64,000 nucleotides of DNA. It comes from Chengkuizengella sediminis (lineage in GTDB: Bacteria; Bacillota; Bacilli; Paenibacillales; KCTC-33759). The position numbers and the translations under genes were made by a program. Where the stretch lies: positions 496,001 through 560,000 of the forward strand of contig NZ_SIJC01000001.1 in NCBI RefSeq assembly GCF_010078385.1, read 5' to 3'. Of this stretch, positions 6,282-16,846 are shown one piece after another (the first letter of the stretch is position 1; every line of letters starts with the position of its first letter). The notes beneath the pieces are model-generated. The model did no database searches, was not told the DNA's origin, and worked only from the letters and a program-made list of their open reading frames with translations.

Positions 6282-9200
6282 TTACACCTGCACACCAGCA
6301 AGTCCAATTCTTAATTTTTTAACTTCTGTTATATCCTCACCCATGACAGGCATCGGTGTGGATGCGTAGTTAATCGTTTGTAACATTGTAAGAAGTGCTC
6401 GAACTGTATCAAGTGACGTTAAACATACAACACCATTCTCCACAGCTTCCCGACGAATTCTAAAACCATCACGTTCAGGAGCTTTTCCTTTTGTTAATGT
6501 ATTAATTACAAATTGTGCTTCGCCTTTTCTAATTAAGTCTACGATGTTAGGTGAGCCTTCTTTTAATTTATTAACTTGTCGAACTGTCATGCCAGTATCC
6601 TCTAATGTATGAGCAGTACCCCCTGTAGCAATGATTTTGTAACCAAGATTGTAGAAACCTTTGATTAATTCTGTGGCTTCATCTTTATCTTTATCTGCAA
6701 CGGTAACGATAATCGAACCGTATTGAGGTATTTTCATCCCTGACCCAATTAATCCTTTGTAAAGTGCTTTAGCATAATGAACATCTCGACCCATAACCTC
6801 TCCAGTAGATTTCATTTCTGGTCCAAGAGAAGTGTCTACTCGACGGAGTTTAGCAAATGAGAACACAGGCACCTTTACAGATACATAATCATCCTCAGGC
6901 CACAATCCACTCTCATATCCTAAATCGGTTAATTTCTGGCCTAAAATCACTTTCGTTGCCACATTAGCCATTGGAATATTCGTCACTTTACTAAGAAAAG
7001 GGACTGTTCTTGAAGAACGTGGATTCACTTCAATCACATATACCTTCTCTTTGAATATGACAAATTGAATATTCACTAACCCAATCACTTGTAATTCACT
7101 TGCAATTTTCGTAGTAATTTCGATAATTTGTTCTTTAATATCCTCAGAGACTGACTGTGGAGGATATACAGCAATGGAGTCCCCTGAATGAACTCCTGCT
7201 CTTTCAACATGTTCCATAATACCTGGGATCACTACAGTTTCTTTATCACAGATCGCATCAACCTCTACTTCTTTTCCTAACATGTAACGGTCAATTAATA
7301 CAGGATGATCTGGATTAATTTTCACAGCTTTCTCCATATAATTCAGTAATTCATCATCAGAATATACAATTTCCATCGCTCTTCCACCTAAAACATAAGA
7401 TGGACGGACTAAGACTGGATATCCTAAGGCGGAAGCCGTTTCTACCGCTTCATCTACTGTAGTCACTGTACTTCCTTGTGGCTGAGCAATCTCTAATCTT
7501 CTTAAAAGTGCTTCAAACTCTTTTCGGTCCTCTGCAGCATCAATGTTATCTATACTTGTTCCAATAATATTTACACCTGCTTTAGATAAAGGCTCAGCTA
7601 AATTAATTGCAGTCTGACCACCAAATTGGACAATAACTCCAATAGGTTGTACCTGTTCGATAACATTCATGACATCTTCAAAAAACAATGGTTCAAAATA
7701 TAATTGATCAGACGTACTAAAGTCTGTAGATACTGTTTCAGGATTATTGTTTATAATAACCGCTTCATACCCTGCATCTTGAATGGCCCAAACTGCATGT
7801 ACAGTAGAATAATCAAATTCAATCCCTTGACCGATACGAATAGGACCAGAACCTAATACGATGACTTTCTCCTTTGTTGATTGAATAGCTTCGTTCTCAG
7901 TTTCATAAGTAGAATAATAATAAGGTGTTGTAGCTTCAAACTCCGCTGCACAAGTATCAACCATTTTGTAAACTGGTTTAATATCATATTGTGTTCGAAG
8001 CATACGTACATCTTTTTCTTCTGTAAATGAAAAATTTGGATTCAAGGATCTACGCAGCTCAGCAATCGCTCTGTCTGAAAATCCTTTTCTTTTGGCTTCT
8101 AACAATAACTCTTTTGTTAAATCTGCATCTTTTAGTTCTTTTTCAAACTGAATCAATTTTTCAATTTTATTCAAAAACCACCAATCGATCTTAGTAAGGT
8201 CTTGAATTTGCTGTAAAGTATAACCTCTACGATAAGCCTCAGCTATGATAAACAAACGTTCATCATCAGGTGTTTGTAAACGGCTGTTAAGAACGGATTC
8301 ATCTAAATCCTCAAGCTCTTTTATATATAAACGATGTACATCAATTTCTAATGAACGAATAGCTTTATGAATAGATTCTTCAAAAGTACGTCCAATTGCC
8401 ATAACCTCTCCAGTAGCTTTCATTTGTGTACCTAATTTTCGGTTGGCACTCGTGAATTTATCAAATGGCCAGCGAGGAATTTTACTTACAATATAATCAA
8501 GTGTTGGTTCAAAACATGCATAGGTTTGACCCGTCACTGGATTTACAAGCTCATCTAATGTATAACCAACTGCAATTTTTGCTGCCATTTTTGCAATTGG
8601 ATATCCTGTTGCTTTTGATGCCAAGGCAGATGAACGACTTACTCTTGGGTTCACTTCGATCACGTAATATTGGTAACTGAATGGGTCTAAAGCAAACTGT
8701 ACGTTACAGCCTCCTTCAATATTTAAAGCACGAATGATTTTTAATGAAGCTGAACGAAGCATTTGATACTCACGATCAGATAATGTTTGACTAGGAGCTA
8801 CAACAATGCTATCACCAGTGTGTACTCCAACTGGATCAAAATTTTCCATGTTACAAACTACAATACAGTTATCGTTTGCATCACGCATCACTTCATATTC
8901 TACTTCCTTCATGCCAGCGATGCTCATTTCAATTAAACATTGGCCAATTGGACTATAACGAATACCTGATGCTACAATTTCTCTTAAATCTTCTTCATTA
9001 TCAACGATACCTCCACCAGTACCACCCAATGTATAAGCTGGTCTAATAATAATGGGATATCCAATTTCATTGGCAAAATCCACAGCTTCTTGTACAGTAG
9101 TAACAATTACACTTTCTGGAACGGGCTGTGCTAATTCATGCATGAGTTCTCTAAATAAATCACGATCCTCTGCTTTCTCAATTGAAGATAATTGTGTACC

Positions 9201-9548
9201 TAAAAGCTGAACATTTTCTTCCTCAAGAACACCTCTTTTAGCTAATTCAACAGCCATGTTTAAACCCGTTTGTCCTCCTAAAGTTGGCAATAAGCCATCT
9301 GGTTGTTCCTTACGAATAACCTGAGTAACAAATTCGGGTGTAATCGGTTCAATATATACTTTATCCGCCATATTGGTATCTGTCATGATCGTTGCTGGGT
9401 TACTATTAATAAGTACTACTTCATAGCCTTCTTCCTTTAAAGCTTGACATGCTTGTGTTCCTGCATAATCAAATTCTGCTGCTTGTCCTATGACAATCGG
9501 ACCGGATCCTACAACTAATATTTTTTTCAATGAAATATTTTTAGGCAT
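6282..9548 (-). CDS. carB: Carbamoyl-phosphate synthase large subunit
   Basis: 1088 residues from the ATG at 9548 ([17 protein letters not shown]); an 11-residue longer reading would lie entirely inside carA and is rejected. Two homologous ATP-grasp halves are clear: [20 protein letters not shown] near the start and [21 protein letters not shown] near residue 550. A C-terminal MGS-like regulatory domain begins around residue 940. With CarA it makes carbamoyl phosphate from glutamine, bicarbonate and 2 ATP. Its start overlaps the carA stop by 8 bases (ATGCCTAA), implying translational coupling of the two subunits. Confidence 0.97.
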   Translation of the reverse strand: MPKNISLKKILVVGSGPIVIGQAAEFDYAGTQACQALKEEGYEVVLINSNPATIMTDTNMADKVYIEPITPEFVTQVIRKEQPDGLLPTLGGQTGLNMAVELAKRGVLEEENVQLLGTQLSSIEKAEDRDLFRELMHELAQPVPESVIVTTVQEAVDFANEIGYPIIIRPAYTLGGTGGGIVDNEEDLREIVASGIRYSPIGQCLIEMSIAGMKEVEYEVMRDANDNCIVVCNMENFDPVGVHTGDSIVVAPSQTLSDREYQMLRSASLKIIRALNIEGGCNVQFALDPFSYQYYVIEVNPRVSRSSALASKATGYPIAKMAAKIAVGYTLDELVNPVTGQTYACFEPTLDYIVSKIPRWPFDKFTSANRKLGTQMKATGEVMAIGRTFEESIHKAIRSLEIDVHRLYIKELEDLDESVLNSRLQTPDDERLFIIAEAYRRGYTLQQIQDLTKIDWWFLNKIEKLIQFEKELKDADLTKELLLEAKRKGFSDRAIAELRRSLNPNFSFTEEKDVRMLRTQYDIKPVYKMVDTCAAEFEATTPYYYSTYETENEAIQSTKEKVIVLGSGPIRIGQGIEFDYSTVHAVWAIQDAGYEAVIINNNPETVSTDFSTSDQLYFEPLFFEDVMNVIEQVQPIGVIVQFGGQTAINLAEPLSKAGVNIIGTSIDNIDAAEDRKEFEALLRRLEIAQPQGSTVTTVDEAVETASALGYPVLVRPSYVLGGRAMEIVYSDDELLNYMEKAVKINPDHPVLIDRYMLGKEVEVDAICDKETVVIPGIMEHVERAGVHSGDSIAVYPPQSVSEDIKEQIIEITTKIASELQVIGLVNIQFVIFKEKVYVIEVNPRSSRTVPFLSKVTNIPMANVATKVILGQKLTDLGYESGLWPEDDYVSVKVPVFSFAKLRRVDTSLGPEMKSTGEVMGRDVHYAKALYKGLIGSGMKIPQYGSIIVTVADKDKDEATELIKGFYNLGYKIIATGGTAHTLEDTGMTVRQVNKLKEGSPNIVDLIRKGEAQFVINTLTKGKAPERDGFRIRREAVENGVVCLTSLDTVRALLTMLQTINYASTPMPVMGEDITEVKKLRIGLAGVQV

Positions 9549-10683
9549 TTTGCATGTCTCCTCTCTTCGCTGCTGCAACAATTTGCGCTTGGCGAGGCAT
9601 CTCAGGGGTTTCTGCTTTGGTTCGGCGAATCATTTGGATGAAATCTTCAAACAAATAACTAGAATCAAAAGGGCCTGGAGCCGCTTCAGGATGATACTGT
9701 ACTGAAAAAGCAGGCACATGTTTGTGTTTAAGACCTTCTACTGTTTTATCATTGTTGTTGATATGTGTGATTTCTAATGGTGTGTTAGATATAGAATCTT
9801 CCATAACTGTATAGCCGTGATTTTGTGAAGTAATATAACAACGGTTGGAGAACAGCTCCTTTACAGGATGATTTCCACCGCGATGTCCAAATTTTAACTT
9901 TTCAGTATCCGCACCACAAGCTAAAGCAAACAACTGATGACCTAAACATATACCAAAAATAGGGAATTGACCTAACAGTTCGTGAATCATTGTTACAGCT
10001 TCAGGGACATTTTTTGGATCACCAGGTCCGTTGGATAACAAAATGCCATCTGGTTTTAATCTTCTAATTTGATCCGCAGTTGTATTATGAGGAACGACAA
10101 TGACGTCACAATCCCGGTTATTTAATTCTCTTAAGATTCCACTTTTTGATCCAAAATCTACAAGAACAATTCTTTCTTTGTTACCTGGTGAACTAAAAAT
10201 ATTTTTTGTAGAGACACGAGACACTTGATCTGTTAATAATGGAGTCCCCTTTATTTGCTCCATTAATTCCTCAATGGAGTGATCCCCAGTTGAAATAACC
10301 CCTTTCATCGTACCGAAATGTCTAAGTTTGCGGGTTAACATACGGGTATCAACCTCACAAATACCAGGAATATCATATTCTTTTAGTAAGCTATCCACAG
10401 TGTACTGTGCCCTCCAATTACTTGGAATTTCTTCATGTTGACGAACAACAAAACCATGGATATAAGGACGGACTGCTTCAAAATCATCACGCGAAATTCC
10501 ATAATTTCCAATCAAAGGATATGTCATTGTAATAATTTGACCGCAATAAGAAGGATCTGACAATACCTCCTGATAACCAGTAATTCCTGTATTAAAAACA
10601 ACTTCACCAATTGCATTTTTTTCACTTCCAAAAGATTTACCTGTAAAAAGAGTTCCGTCTTCTAATAATAATTTAGCTTGCAT
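9541..10683 (-). CDS. carA: Carbamoyl-phosphate synthase small (glutaminase) subunit
   Basis: 380 residues. The N-terminal CarA domain contains [21 protein letters not shown], and the class I glutamine amidotransferase domain contains the nucleophile elbow [14 protein letters not shown] and the His-Glu pair in [10 protein letters not shown]. It releases ammonia from glutamine for CarB. ATG at 10683 follows AGAAGGAGGACATT. It is located between pyrC (37 bases upstream) and carB (overlapping) in the pyr operon, so this copy is probably the pyrimidine-controlled one. Confidence 0.97.
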   Translation of the reverse strand: MQAKLLLEDGTLFTGKSFGSEKNAIGEVVFNTGITGYQEVLSDPSYCGQIITMTYPLIGNYGISRDDFEAVRPYIHGFVVRQHEEIPSNWRAQYTVDSLLKEYDIPGICEVDTRMLTRKLRHFGTMKGVISTGDHSIEELMEQIKGTPLLTDQVSRVSTKNIFSSPGNKERIVLVDFGSKSGILRELNNRDCDVIVVPHNTTADQIRRLKPDGILLSNGPGDPKNVPEAVTMIHELLGQFPIFGICLGHQLFALACGADTEKLKFGHRGGNHPVKELFSNRCYITSQNHGYTVMEDSISNTPLEITHINNNDKTVEGLKHKHVPAFSVQYHPEAAPGPFDSSYLFEDFIQMIRRTKAETPEMPRQAQIVAAAKRGDMQNA

Positions 10684-10720
10684 AATGTCCTCCTTCTGTA
10701 ATCTCGTGACATATCTTTCT

Positions 10721-12004
10721 TTATTCTGACCAAACCACTTTTCCAGCTACAAGTGTTTTGACTGGCCATCCTTGTAACTCCCATCCTGTAAAAGGAGTAT
10801 TTTTACCTTTAGATAAAAATGTACTTGGGTCAACCTCTTTAGTGCTTTCTAAGTCAATAATGGTTAAATCAGCATCTGCTCCAATAGAAACTTTTCCTGA
10901 ATTGAGGTTAAATACCTCAGCTGGTTTCTCTGTCATCTTTTGAATTAAAAAGTCTAATGTCCATTTCCCTGTCTGTACAAATTTTGTGTACAACAAAGGA
11001 AATGCTGTTTCTAACCCTACAATTCCAAATGGTGCTCTTTGTAGCTCTTGTGCTTTTTCTTCTTCACTATGTGGAGCGTGATCCGTAACAATCATGTCAA
11101 TTGTTCCATCTTCTAAAGCCTCAACCATGGCTTCAACATCTCTAGGCGTACGAAGGGGTGGATTCATTTTCCAATTTGCATCTAAAGCTGGTATATCTTC
11201 ATCTGATAAAAGTAAATGATGCGGGCATACTTCTGCCGTTACTTTAATCCCTATTTGTTTCGCTTGTCTGATCAAACGGACAGATTGTTCAGTGCTCACA
11301 TGGCATACGTGATAATGTACACCTGTAGCTTCAGCTAGTAAAATATCTCGTCCTACGTGAATCGCTTCGGATTCATTTGGTATTCCCTTCAATCCATGTT
11401 TTTTAGCAAAGACACCATCTGTTACCGCAGCACCAACTACTAAAGTATTATCTTCACAGTGAGCAATGACTGGCATATTCATTTCAGCCGCTTTGCTCAT
11501 TGCATCCTTCATCATTTGTGCACTTTGCACACCTACACCATCATCTGTAAAACCAATAGCTCCTATGTTTTTTAGAGCTTCAAAATCTGTTAAGTCTCTT
11601 CCTAACTCATTCTCTGTAATTGCAGCATATGGAAGTACTCTAACAATCCCTTCTGTTTCCGCTTTATCTAAAACAAGTTGTAAAGTTTCAACATCATCTA
11701 CGATGGGTCTAGTATTAGGCATACATGCTACTGTAGTAAATCCACCTTTTGCTGCAGACCTTGTACCTGAAGCAATTGTTTCTTTATATTCGAATCCAGG
11801 TTCACGAAAATGGACATGCATATCAATAAAGCCAGCAGATACTAATTTACCCTCTGCGTCAATCACATCATGTCCATCAACCTGTGGTTTTTCTTGACTC
11901 TCAATGATATTACTTATTTTCCCTTGTTCAATATAAATGTGTTTTGTTTCTAACTCATTGTTTTCTGAATTTAGCAACTTTCCATTTAATAACCATGTTC
12001 CCAA
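10721..12004 (-). CDS. pyrC: Dihydroorotase
   Basis: 427 residues, a type I dihydroorotase of the amidohydrolase superfamily converting carbamoyl aspartate to dihydroorotate. Metal ligands appear in DMHVHFREPG (about residue 61) and in the later HCED, HVCHVS and TDHAPHSEEEK motifs. I take the second of two neighbouring TTG codons (12004) as start because it lies 8 bases from GGAGG; the first (12010) is only 2 bases away. It sits between pyrB and carA in the operon. Confidence 0.95.
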   Translation of the reverse strand: MGTWLLNGKLLNSENNELETKHIYIEQGKISNIIESQEKPQVDGHDVIDAEGKLVSAGFIDMHVHFREPGFEYKETIASGTRSAAKGGFTTVACMPNTRPIVDDVETLQLVLDKAETEGIVRVLPYAAITENELGRDLTDFEALKNIGAIGFTDDGVGVQSAQMMKDAMSKAAEMNMPVIAHCEDNTLVVGAAVTDGVFAKKHGLKGIPNESEAIHVGRDILLAEATGVHYHVCHVSTEQSVRLIRQAKQIGIKVTAEVCPHHLLLSDEDIPALDANWKMNPPLRTPRDVEAMVEALEDGTIDMIVTDHAPHSEEEKAQELQRAPFGIVGLETAFPLLYTKFVQTGKWTLDFLIQKMTEKPAEVFNLNSGKVSIGADADLTIIDLESTKEVDPSTFLSKGKNTPFTGWELQGWPVKTLVAGKVVWSE

Positions 12005-12039
12005 GTTCAAAACCTCCTATATATATTAATCCAATTCAT

Positions 12040-12948
12040 TTATGTTAATGCTCTCTCAATGACTGCCATTCGAATGGGTACTCCATTACTTATTTGTGGG
12101 AATATTTTTGATCTTGGATGCTCTACCAGCGAATCATCAATTTCTACGTTTCGGTTTACTGGTGCAGGATGCATAACAATAGTATGATCCTTTAATTTTT
12201 TTTCTCTTTCCTCTGTTAGACCAAATAGTTCTCTGTATTGTTCAGCTGATTTAATCATGCCCTGACCATGTCTTTCTAATTGCACTCGTAACATCATAAT
12301 GACATCTGCTTTTAATGCTTCTTCTATGGAAACATATGGAGCAAATTCAGCTAGTTCTGGAGCTTGCATGTTTGGCGGAGCACAAAAGCTTACTTTTGCA
12401 CCCATGGCTAGTAACCCCCATAGATTAGAACGAGCCACACGACTATGTAATATGTCACCTATAATAGATACATGAAGACCTTTAATATGACCAAAATGTT
12501 TTCTCATTGTATAAATATCCAATAACGCTTGTGTTGGATGTTCATTATTTCCATCCCCTGCATTAATGAGAGGAATTTTTATTTTTGGAGCTAACTCTTG
12601 TAACACTCCGATGGGCTTAATACGAATAACACCCGCATCAATACCCATTGACTCTAATGTTTTTACAGTATCGTATATAGATTCACCTTTTTGTACACTT
12701 GATACTGCTGCTGAAAAGTTTAATACTTCAGTGCTTAGTCGTTTTTCTGCGATTTCAAACGAAAAACGTGTTCGTGTACTATTTTCAAAAAATAGGTTTG
12801 CAACAAAATGCCCTGACAAATAATTTGTTACTTTTGTCGGGTAGTTTTCCCAATAAGATGCGCGATTTAATATACCTAAAATTTCCGTTTTACTTAAACC
12901 CTTTAATCCTAATAAATGTTTGTCTGATCCAACCGTCAAGTGAGGCAT
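12040..12948 (-). CDS. pyrB: Aspartate carbamoyltransferase catalytic subunit
   Basis: 302 residues. The carbamoyl-phosphate loop FFENSTRTRFSFE (about residue 54), the DGNNEHPTQALLDIYT segment and HPAPVNRNVEID are all classic ATCase features. It condenses carbamoyl phosphate with aspartate. No pyrI regulatory subunit follows, as usual in Bacillales, so control is expected at the transcript level through PyrR. Its ATG is preceded by AAAGGAG that overlaps the 3' end of pyrR. Confidence 0.97.
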   Translation of the reverse strand: MPHLTVGSDKHLLGLKGLSKTEILGILNRASYWENYPTKVTNYLSGHFVANLFFENSTRTRFSFEIAEKRLSTEVLNFSAAVSSVQKGESIYDTVKTLESMGIDAGVIRIKPIGVLQELAPKIKIPLINAGDGNNEHPTQALLDIYTMRKHFGHIKGLHVSIIGDILHSRVARSNLWGLLAMGAKVSFCAPPNMQAPELAEFAPYVSIEEALKADVIMMLRVQLERHGQGMIKSAEQYRELFGLTEEREKKLKDHTIVMHPAPVNRNVEIDDSLVEHPRSKIFPQISNGVPIRMAVIERALT

Positions 12949-12952
12949 ATAT

Positions 12953-13507
<555 letters not shown>

Positions 13508-13549
13508 TCACCTGCACTACAAAAGTGAGGTAATTATGAAAGAATATCA

Positions 13550-13700
13550 AAAAAATCCTTACCCATTTGGGGCAAGGATTTAAGTATACAGATAAATCAC
13601 ATAAGTATGCAAAGTTTTTGTATAAAAACACATGCGTACTCATTGCTTTTGTATAATTCGTTCACCTTGCCAGCCTCACGGGACTGTTTTTAAAGGTTCA
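13550..13700 (-). promoter_or_regulatory. PyrR-dependent attenuator (leader of the pyr operon)
   Basis: In minus-strand order the leader contains: the PyrR binding loop AGTCCCGTGAGGCTG (13685-13671) matching the known ARUCCNGNGAGGYU consensus; GGCAAGG (about 13673-13667), which can pair with CCTTGCC inside the terminator 5' arm to form the antiterminator; and the terminator AAATCCTTGCCCC / GGGTAAGGATTT with a T run (13582-13550). All three mutually exclusive structures can be drawn. Only this single attenuator is seen in the operon. Confidence 0.93.
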
Positions 13701-13721
13701 TTATCAATATTCATTTTTAAA

Positions 13722-13750
13722 ATTATGACATTATTCGATCATAAAGTCAA
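13722..13750 (-). promoter_or_regulatory. pyr operon promoter
   Basis: TTGACT (13750-13745), 17-base spacer, CATAAT (13727-13722). Transcription would start about 13715, just before the PyrR-responsive leader. The -35 begins only 10 bases after the dapL stop codon. Confidence 0.88.
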
Positions 13751-13760
13751 TAGATAATCA

Positions 13761-15002
13761 TTAAAATATAAATTCAACATCAGATAATCGACGTTTAATT
13801 TCATCAATAATTTCAATTTCCTTTTCAACTCCAGGAGCATTAAATGTAACAGAAAATCTGACAAAACGTCCTGCATCATCCCATGGAACTGTAGAAATTA
13901 GTTTTTCACGAATTAAATATTGCGAGAAATCCTCGCCTGTTTCGAATGTTTGTCCACCTTTAATCGCTTTAGGTGCTTCAACATACATAAAAAATGAACC
14001 TTTAGGCTTTTCAGCTTTGAATCCCACTTCATTTAATGCTTTTGCAAGCATATCATGCCGTCTCGAATATTTTTCAGCAATTTTTTCAGTAATTTCAGGA
14101 TGTTCTAATCCATAAGCAGCCGCTTTTTGAATTGCAATAAACTGACCAGAATCATTATTATCTTTAATATCTTTAAATGCTTTAACAACTAAAGGATTAC
14201 CAGCAATAAACCCTATTCTCCAACCTGTCATATTATACGATTTAGACAAAGAGTGAAATTCTATACCAACTTCTTTTGCACCTTGCACAGAGAGGAAACT
14301 AAAAGGTTTTACTCCATCATAAGTTAGTGCTGCATAAGGAGCATCATGTACGATAACGATATCGTATTTCTTAGCAAAGGCAATGACCTTTTCAAAGAAT
14401 TCTACAGTTGCACCAGCACCAGTGGGGTTATTTGGATAATTTAAATAAAACAATTTTGCTCTTGTACGAATTTCTTCAGGAATTGAATCTAAATTAGGTA
14501 AAAAACCGTTTTCTTTTAATAATGGTACATTATAAACTTCCCCACCAAGGAATTTTGTATGTGTTCCTAATACAGGATAACCTGGAACAGTCATGATTGT
14601 GACATCACCAGGGTTAATAAATGCACTAGGCAACATTGCCAAACCGGGTTTCGAACCAATGGAGTGATTGATTTCTTCTTCAGCATCAATCCCATCTACA
14701 CCAAAAACATTTTTTAAGTAATTAGCTGCGGCAGATTTGAATTCATTGATTCCATTATCCGCATAACCTCTATTTTCAGGTTTAGCTGCTTCTTCAGCTA
14801 GTTTTGCCACAATACCAGCATCCGCCATTTCATCAGGTTCTCCTACACCCATATCGATTAACTCAACATCAGGATGTTCAGCTTTTGCAGCTGCTTTCGC
14901 ACGTTTAATTTTTTCGAATTTATAAATTTCCGTATCTTTACCATAGTTCTTTCCGCCAATTCTTTCTGCGAAAAGATTCTGTATATAATTTTCCTGTGAC
15001 AT
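13761..15002 (-). CDS. dapL: LL-diaminopimelate aminotransferase
   Basis: 413 residues, a PLP-dependent class I/II aminotransferase of the DapL type. Landmarks include GKDTEIYKFEKIKRAK, DMGVGEPDEMAD, FYLNYPNNPTGAGAT and the PLP-lysine motif SLSKSYNMTGWRIGF. DapL converts tetrahydrodipicolinate directly to LL-DAP, bypassing the acetyl or succinyl branch. ATG at 15002 follows AAAGGAG. It is inserted between the rluD-type gene and the pyr promoter and has no terminator of its own before that promoter. The product feeds lysine and, with the DNPR-type MurE here, meso-DAP peptidoglycan. Confidence 0.93.
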   Translation of the reverse strand: MSQENYIQNLFAERIGGKNYGKDTEIYKFEKIKRAKAAAKAEHPDVELIDMGVGEPDEMADAGIVAKLAEEAAKPENRGYADNGINEFKSAAANYLKNVFGVDGIDAEEEINHSIGSKPGLAMLPSAFINPGDVTIMTVPGYPVLGTHTKFLGGEVYNVPLLKENGFLPNLDSIPEEIRTRAKLFYLNYPNNPTGAGATVEFFEKVIAFAKKYDIVIVHDAPYAALTYDGVKPFSFLSVQGAKEVGIEFHSLSKSYNMTGWRIGFIAGNPLVVKAFKDIKDNNDSGQFIAIQKAAAYGLEHPEITEKIAEKYSRRHDMLAKALNEVGFKAEKPKGSFFMYVEAPKAIKGGQTFETGEDFSQYLIREKLISTVPWDDAGRFVRFSVTFNAPGVEKEIEIIDEIKRRLSDVEFIF

Positions 15003-15106
15003 AATAAATCCACTCCTTTATTCTAATCTACAACAATTTATCATGATATATAAAATAATAAAATAGATTTTAATACATTATTTTTGTATTCAGAACCCAA
15101 TAAAAC

Positions 15107-16039
15107 TTATTGATTTTTTATTTTATCAACAATATTATCCATATCCTCAGGAACAGGAGCTGTGAACATTAAGTTTTTCCCAGTGATAGGATGAACAAAG
15201 CCTAACTCTGCTGCATGCAAAGCTTGTCCTTCCATTGATATTCCTTTATTACGCCCATAAGTAGGATCTCCTACTAGATGATGACCAATAAATTTCATAT
15301 GTACTCTAATTTGATGGGTACGCCCTGTTTCTAATCTTAATTCTAATAAAGCATAATTTTTGAATTGTTCCAAAACAACAAAATGAGTCACTGCTTTTTT
15401 ACTGTTTTTATTTGTTACCATATAACTTTTACGATCTTTAGGATCTCTTCCAATCGGTGCATCTACAGTTCCTTGTAAATGAGATAACTTCCCATGAACA
15501 ACTGCAATATATTTTCGATGAACAGTATGATTTTTTAATTGTTCAGATAACCCTGAATGTGTTGCATCATCCTTTGCTGAAACTAATAACCCTGATGTAT
15601 TTTTATCAATACGATGTACAATTCCTGGTCTTAACTTCCCATTAATACCTGATAAGTCCTTACAATGGGCTAATAATGCATTCACTAAAGTTCCTGAATA
15701 ATTTCCTGGTGCAGGATGTACAACCATCCCCCTAGGTTTATTCACTACAATTAAATGTTTATCTTCATACACTACGTCCAACGGAATTGATTCTGCAGTA
15801 ATTTCTAACTCGGTTGGAGCTGGAGCTAATAATTTAATTTCATCCTCATCTACTATTTTATAGTTTGCTTTAATGGATGAATTGTTTACTGAAACATGCC
15901 CTTCTTTTATCCATTGTTGTATTTGTGTTCTGGAAATACCCTCAAACTGATCTGATAAAAACTTGTCAATTCTTATACCATCTAAATCAGGAGTTCCTTT
16001 CCAGATTAATTCATTTTCATAGATGTCTTCGTATAACAT
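15107..16039 (-). CDS. ylyB: RluD-family 23S rRNA pseudouridine synthase (YlyB type)
   Basis: 310 residues. An N-terminal S4 RNA-binding domain (IRIDKFLSDQFEGISRTQIQQWIKEGHVSVN) is followed by the RluA/RluD catalytic domain with the Asp motif GIVHRIDKNTSGLLV and GRTHQIRVHMKFIGHHLVGDP. It isomerises uridines, probably in helix 69 of 23S rRNA for the RluD group; exact target positions are not readable. It starts 5 bases after lspA, as in the conserved Bacillales lspA-ylyB-pyrR order, but dapL has been placed between it and pyrR. Confidence 0.93.
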   Translation of the reverse strand: MLYEDIYENELIWKGTPDLDGIRIDKFLSDQFEGISRTQIQQWIKEGHVSVNNSSIKANYKIVDEDEIKLLAPAPTELEITAESIPLDVVYEDKHLIVVNKPRGMVVHPAPGNYSGTLVNALLAHCKDLSGINGKLRPGIVHRIDKNTSGLLVSAKDDATHSGLSEQLKNHTVHRKYIAVVHGKLSHLQGTVDAPIGRDPKDRKSYMVTNKNSKKAVTHFVVLEQFKNYALLELRLETGRTHQIRVHMKFIGHHLVGDPTYGRNKGISMEGQALHAAELGFVHPITGKNLMFTAPVPEDMDNIVDKIKNQ

Positions 16040-16044
16040 GTAAA

Positions 16045-16530
16045 TTAAACCTCACCTTTCTTTACACTGAAAAAGGTAATTACTGCTGCTAAAATTGCGC
16101 CAACAACAATAGCTGAGTCTGCAATATTAAAAATGGCAAAGGGATAGTCTACTTCAAAACCAAATAAAGTAAATCTAAAGTTAAAACTTAAAAAGTCAAC
16201 GACTTCACCCATTCTTACCCTATCAATAAAATTCCCAATTGCTCCACCTAATATTAAACTAAGTGCTACACACAATATGGGACGATTTTCTTTTTTTGAT
16301 TGTTCTAAAAACCAAATGACCATTGCTACAATAATAATTGTAATAATGATGAAAAACCATTGTTGATTCTGTAAAATACCAAAGGCCGCACCTTTATTAC
16401 GATGAGAAGTGATTTGAAAAAATTCTCCTATAACAGATATACGATCCCCTATTTCCAAATACTTAATGATCATCCATTTAGAAACTTGATCTAACAAGAT
16501 CATAATGAAGGCAATCAAATAATACCTCAA
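16045..16530 (-). CDS. lspA: Lipoprotein signal peptidase (signal peptidase II)
   Basis: About 161 residues with four membrane segments. The two catalytic aspartates are in GNFIDRVRMGEVVDFL and FAIFNIADSAIVVG. It removes signal peptides from diacylated prolipoproteins; the window contains a lipoprotein substrate candidate at 57965. I place the start at TTG 16530, 9 bases after AGGAGG. A longer frame to 16551 would read through the ribosome site itself (IRRI), so I reject it. It is the first gene of an lspA-ylyB unit. Confidence 0.95.
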   Translation of the reverse strand: MRYYLIAFIMILLDQVSKWMIIKYLEIGDRISVIGEFFQITSHRNKGAAFGILQNQQWFFIIITIIIVAMVIWFLEQSKKENRPILCVALSLILGGAIGNFIDRVRMGEVVDFLSFNFRFTLFGFEVDYPFAIFNIADSAIVVGAILAAVITFFSVKKGEV

Positions 16531-16575
16531 ATAACATATCCTCCTAATCAAAATAATACATCCTTACATTCGATA

Positions 16576-16605
16576 ATTGTAGCATAGCATAGAACCCTAC
16601 GTCTA
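16576..16605 (-). promoter_or_regulatory. Candidate lspA promoter
   Basis: TAGACG (16605-16600), 18-base spacer, TACAAT (16581-16576) on the minus strand, about 45 bases before the lspA start. The -35 is only a 4 of 6 match. Confidence 0.45.
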
Positions 16606-16700
16606 TGAAGCACATGACGTATTTCCCATCAATACATGGAATTACCTCTTTAAATTCATGAATCTTTGAGAAGAATAAACTCAGCAACATATAAGTGTGT

Positions 16701-16809
16701 GTTCAAAAAGTTCAGCTTTCAGGAATCACTTTTGAAAACCAGTGCCTACAACAAGAGTTTCCATATAAAATCAGTCACGTCCTATGCTAGCTAAGGTGAC
16801 TTTTTGAAC
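16701..16809. repeat. MITE-like hairpin repeat, copy 1
   Basis: GTTCAAAAAGT (16701-16711) and ACTTTTTGAAC (16799-16809) form a perfect 11-base terminal inverted repeat about 109 bases long. The flanking right side reads AACCTCTATA. A second element with the same kind of ends (AGAGGTTGTTCAAAAA at one end, GTGTT...AAAGTTCA at the other) lies at 56092-56238 in the opposite orientation. The element carries no ORF. It lies between lspA and the reversed yteA-like gene. Confidence 0.6.
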
Positions 16810-16846
16810 AACCTCTATAAGAAACTCATAAAGAGGAGTTGTAAAA

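Noticed and set aside
11466..11897. 143-codon plus-strand frame opposite pyrC
   Set aside because: Shadow of pyrC codon pattern; no promoter, ribosome site or recognisable domain.
13561..13700. Possible second T-box or other riboswitch in the pyr leader
   Set aside because: All conserved elements are explained by the PyrR binding loop, antiterminator and terminator.
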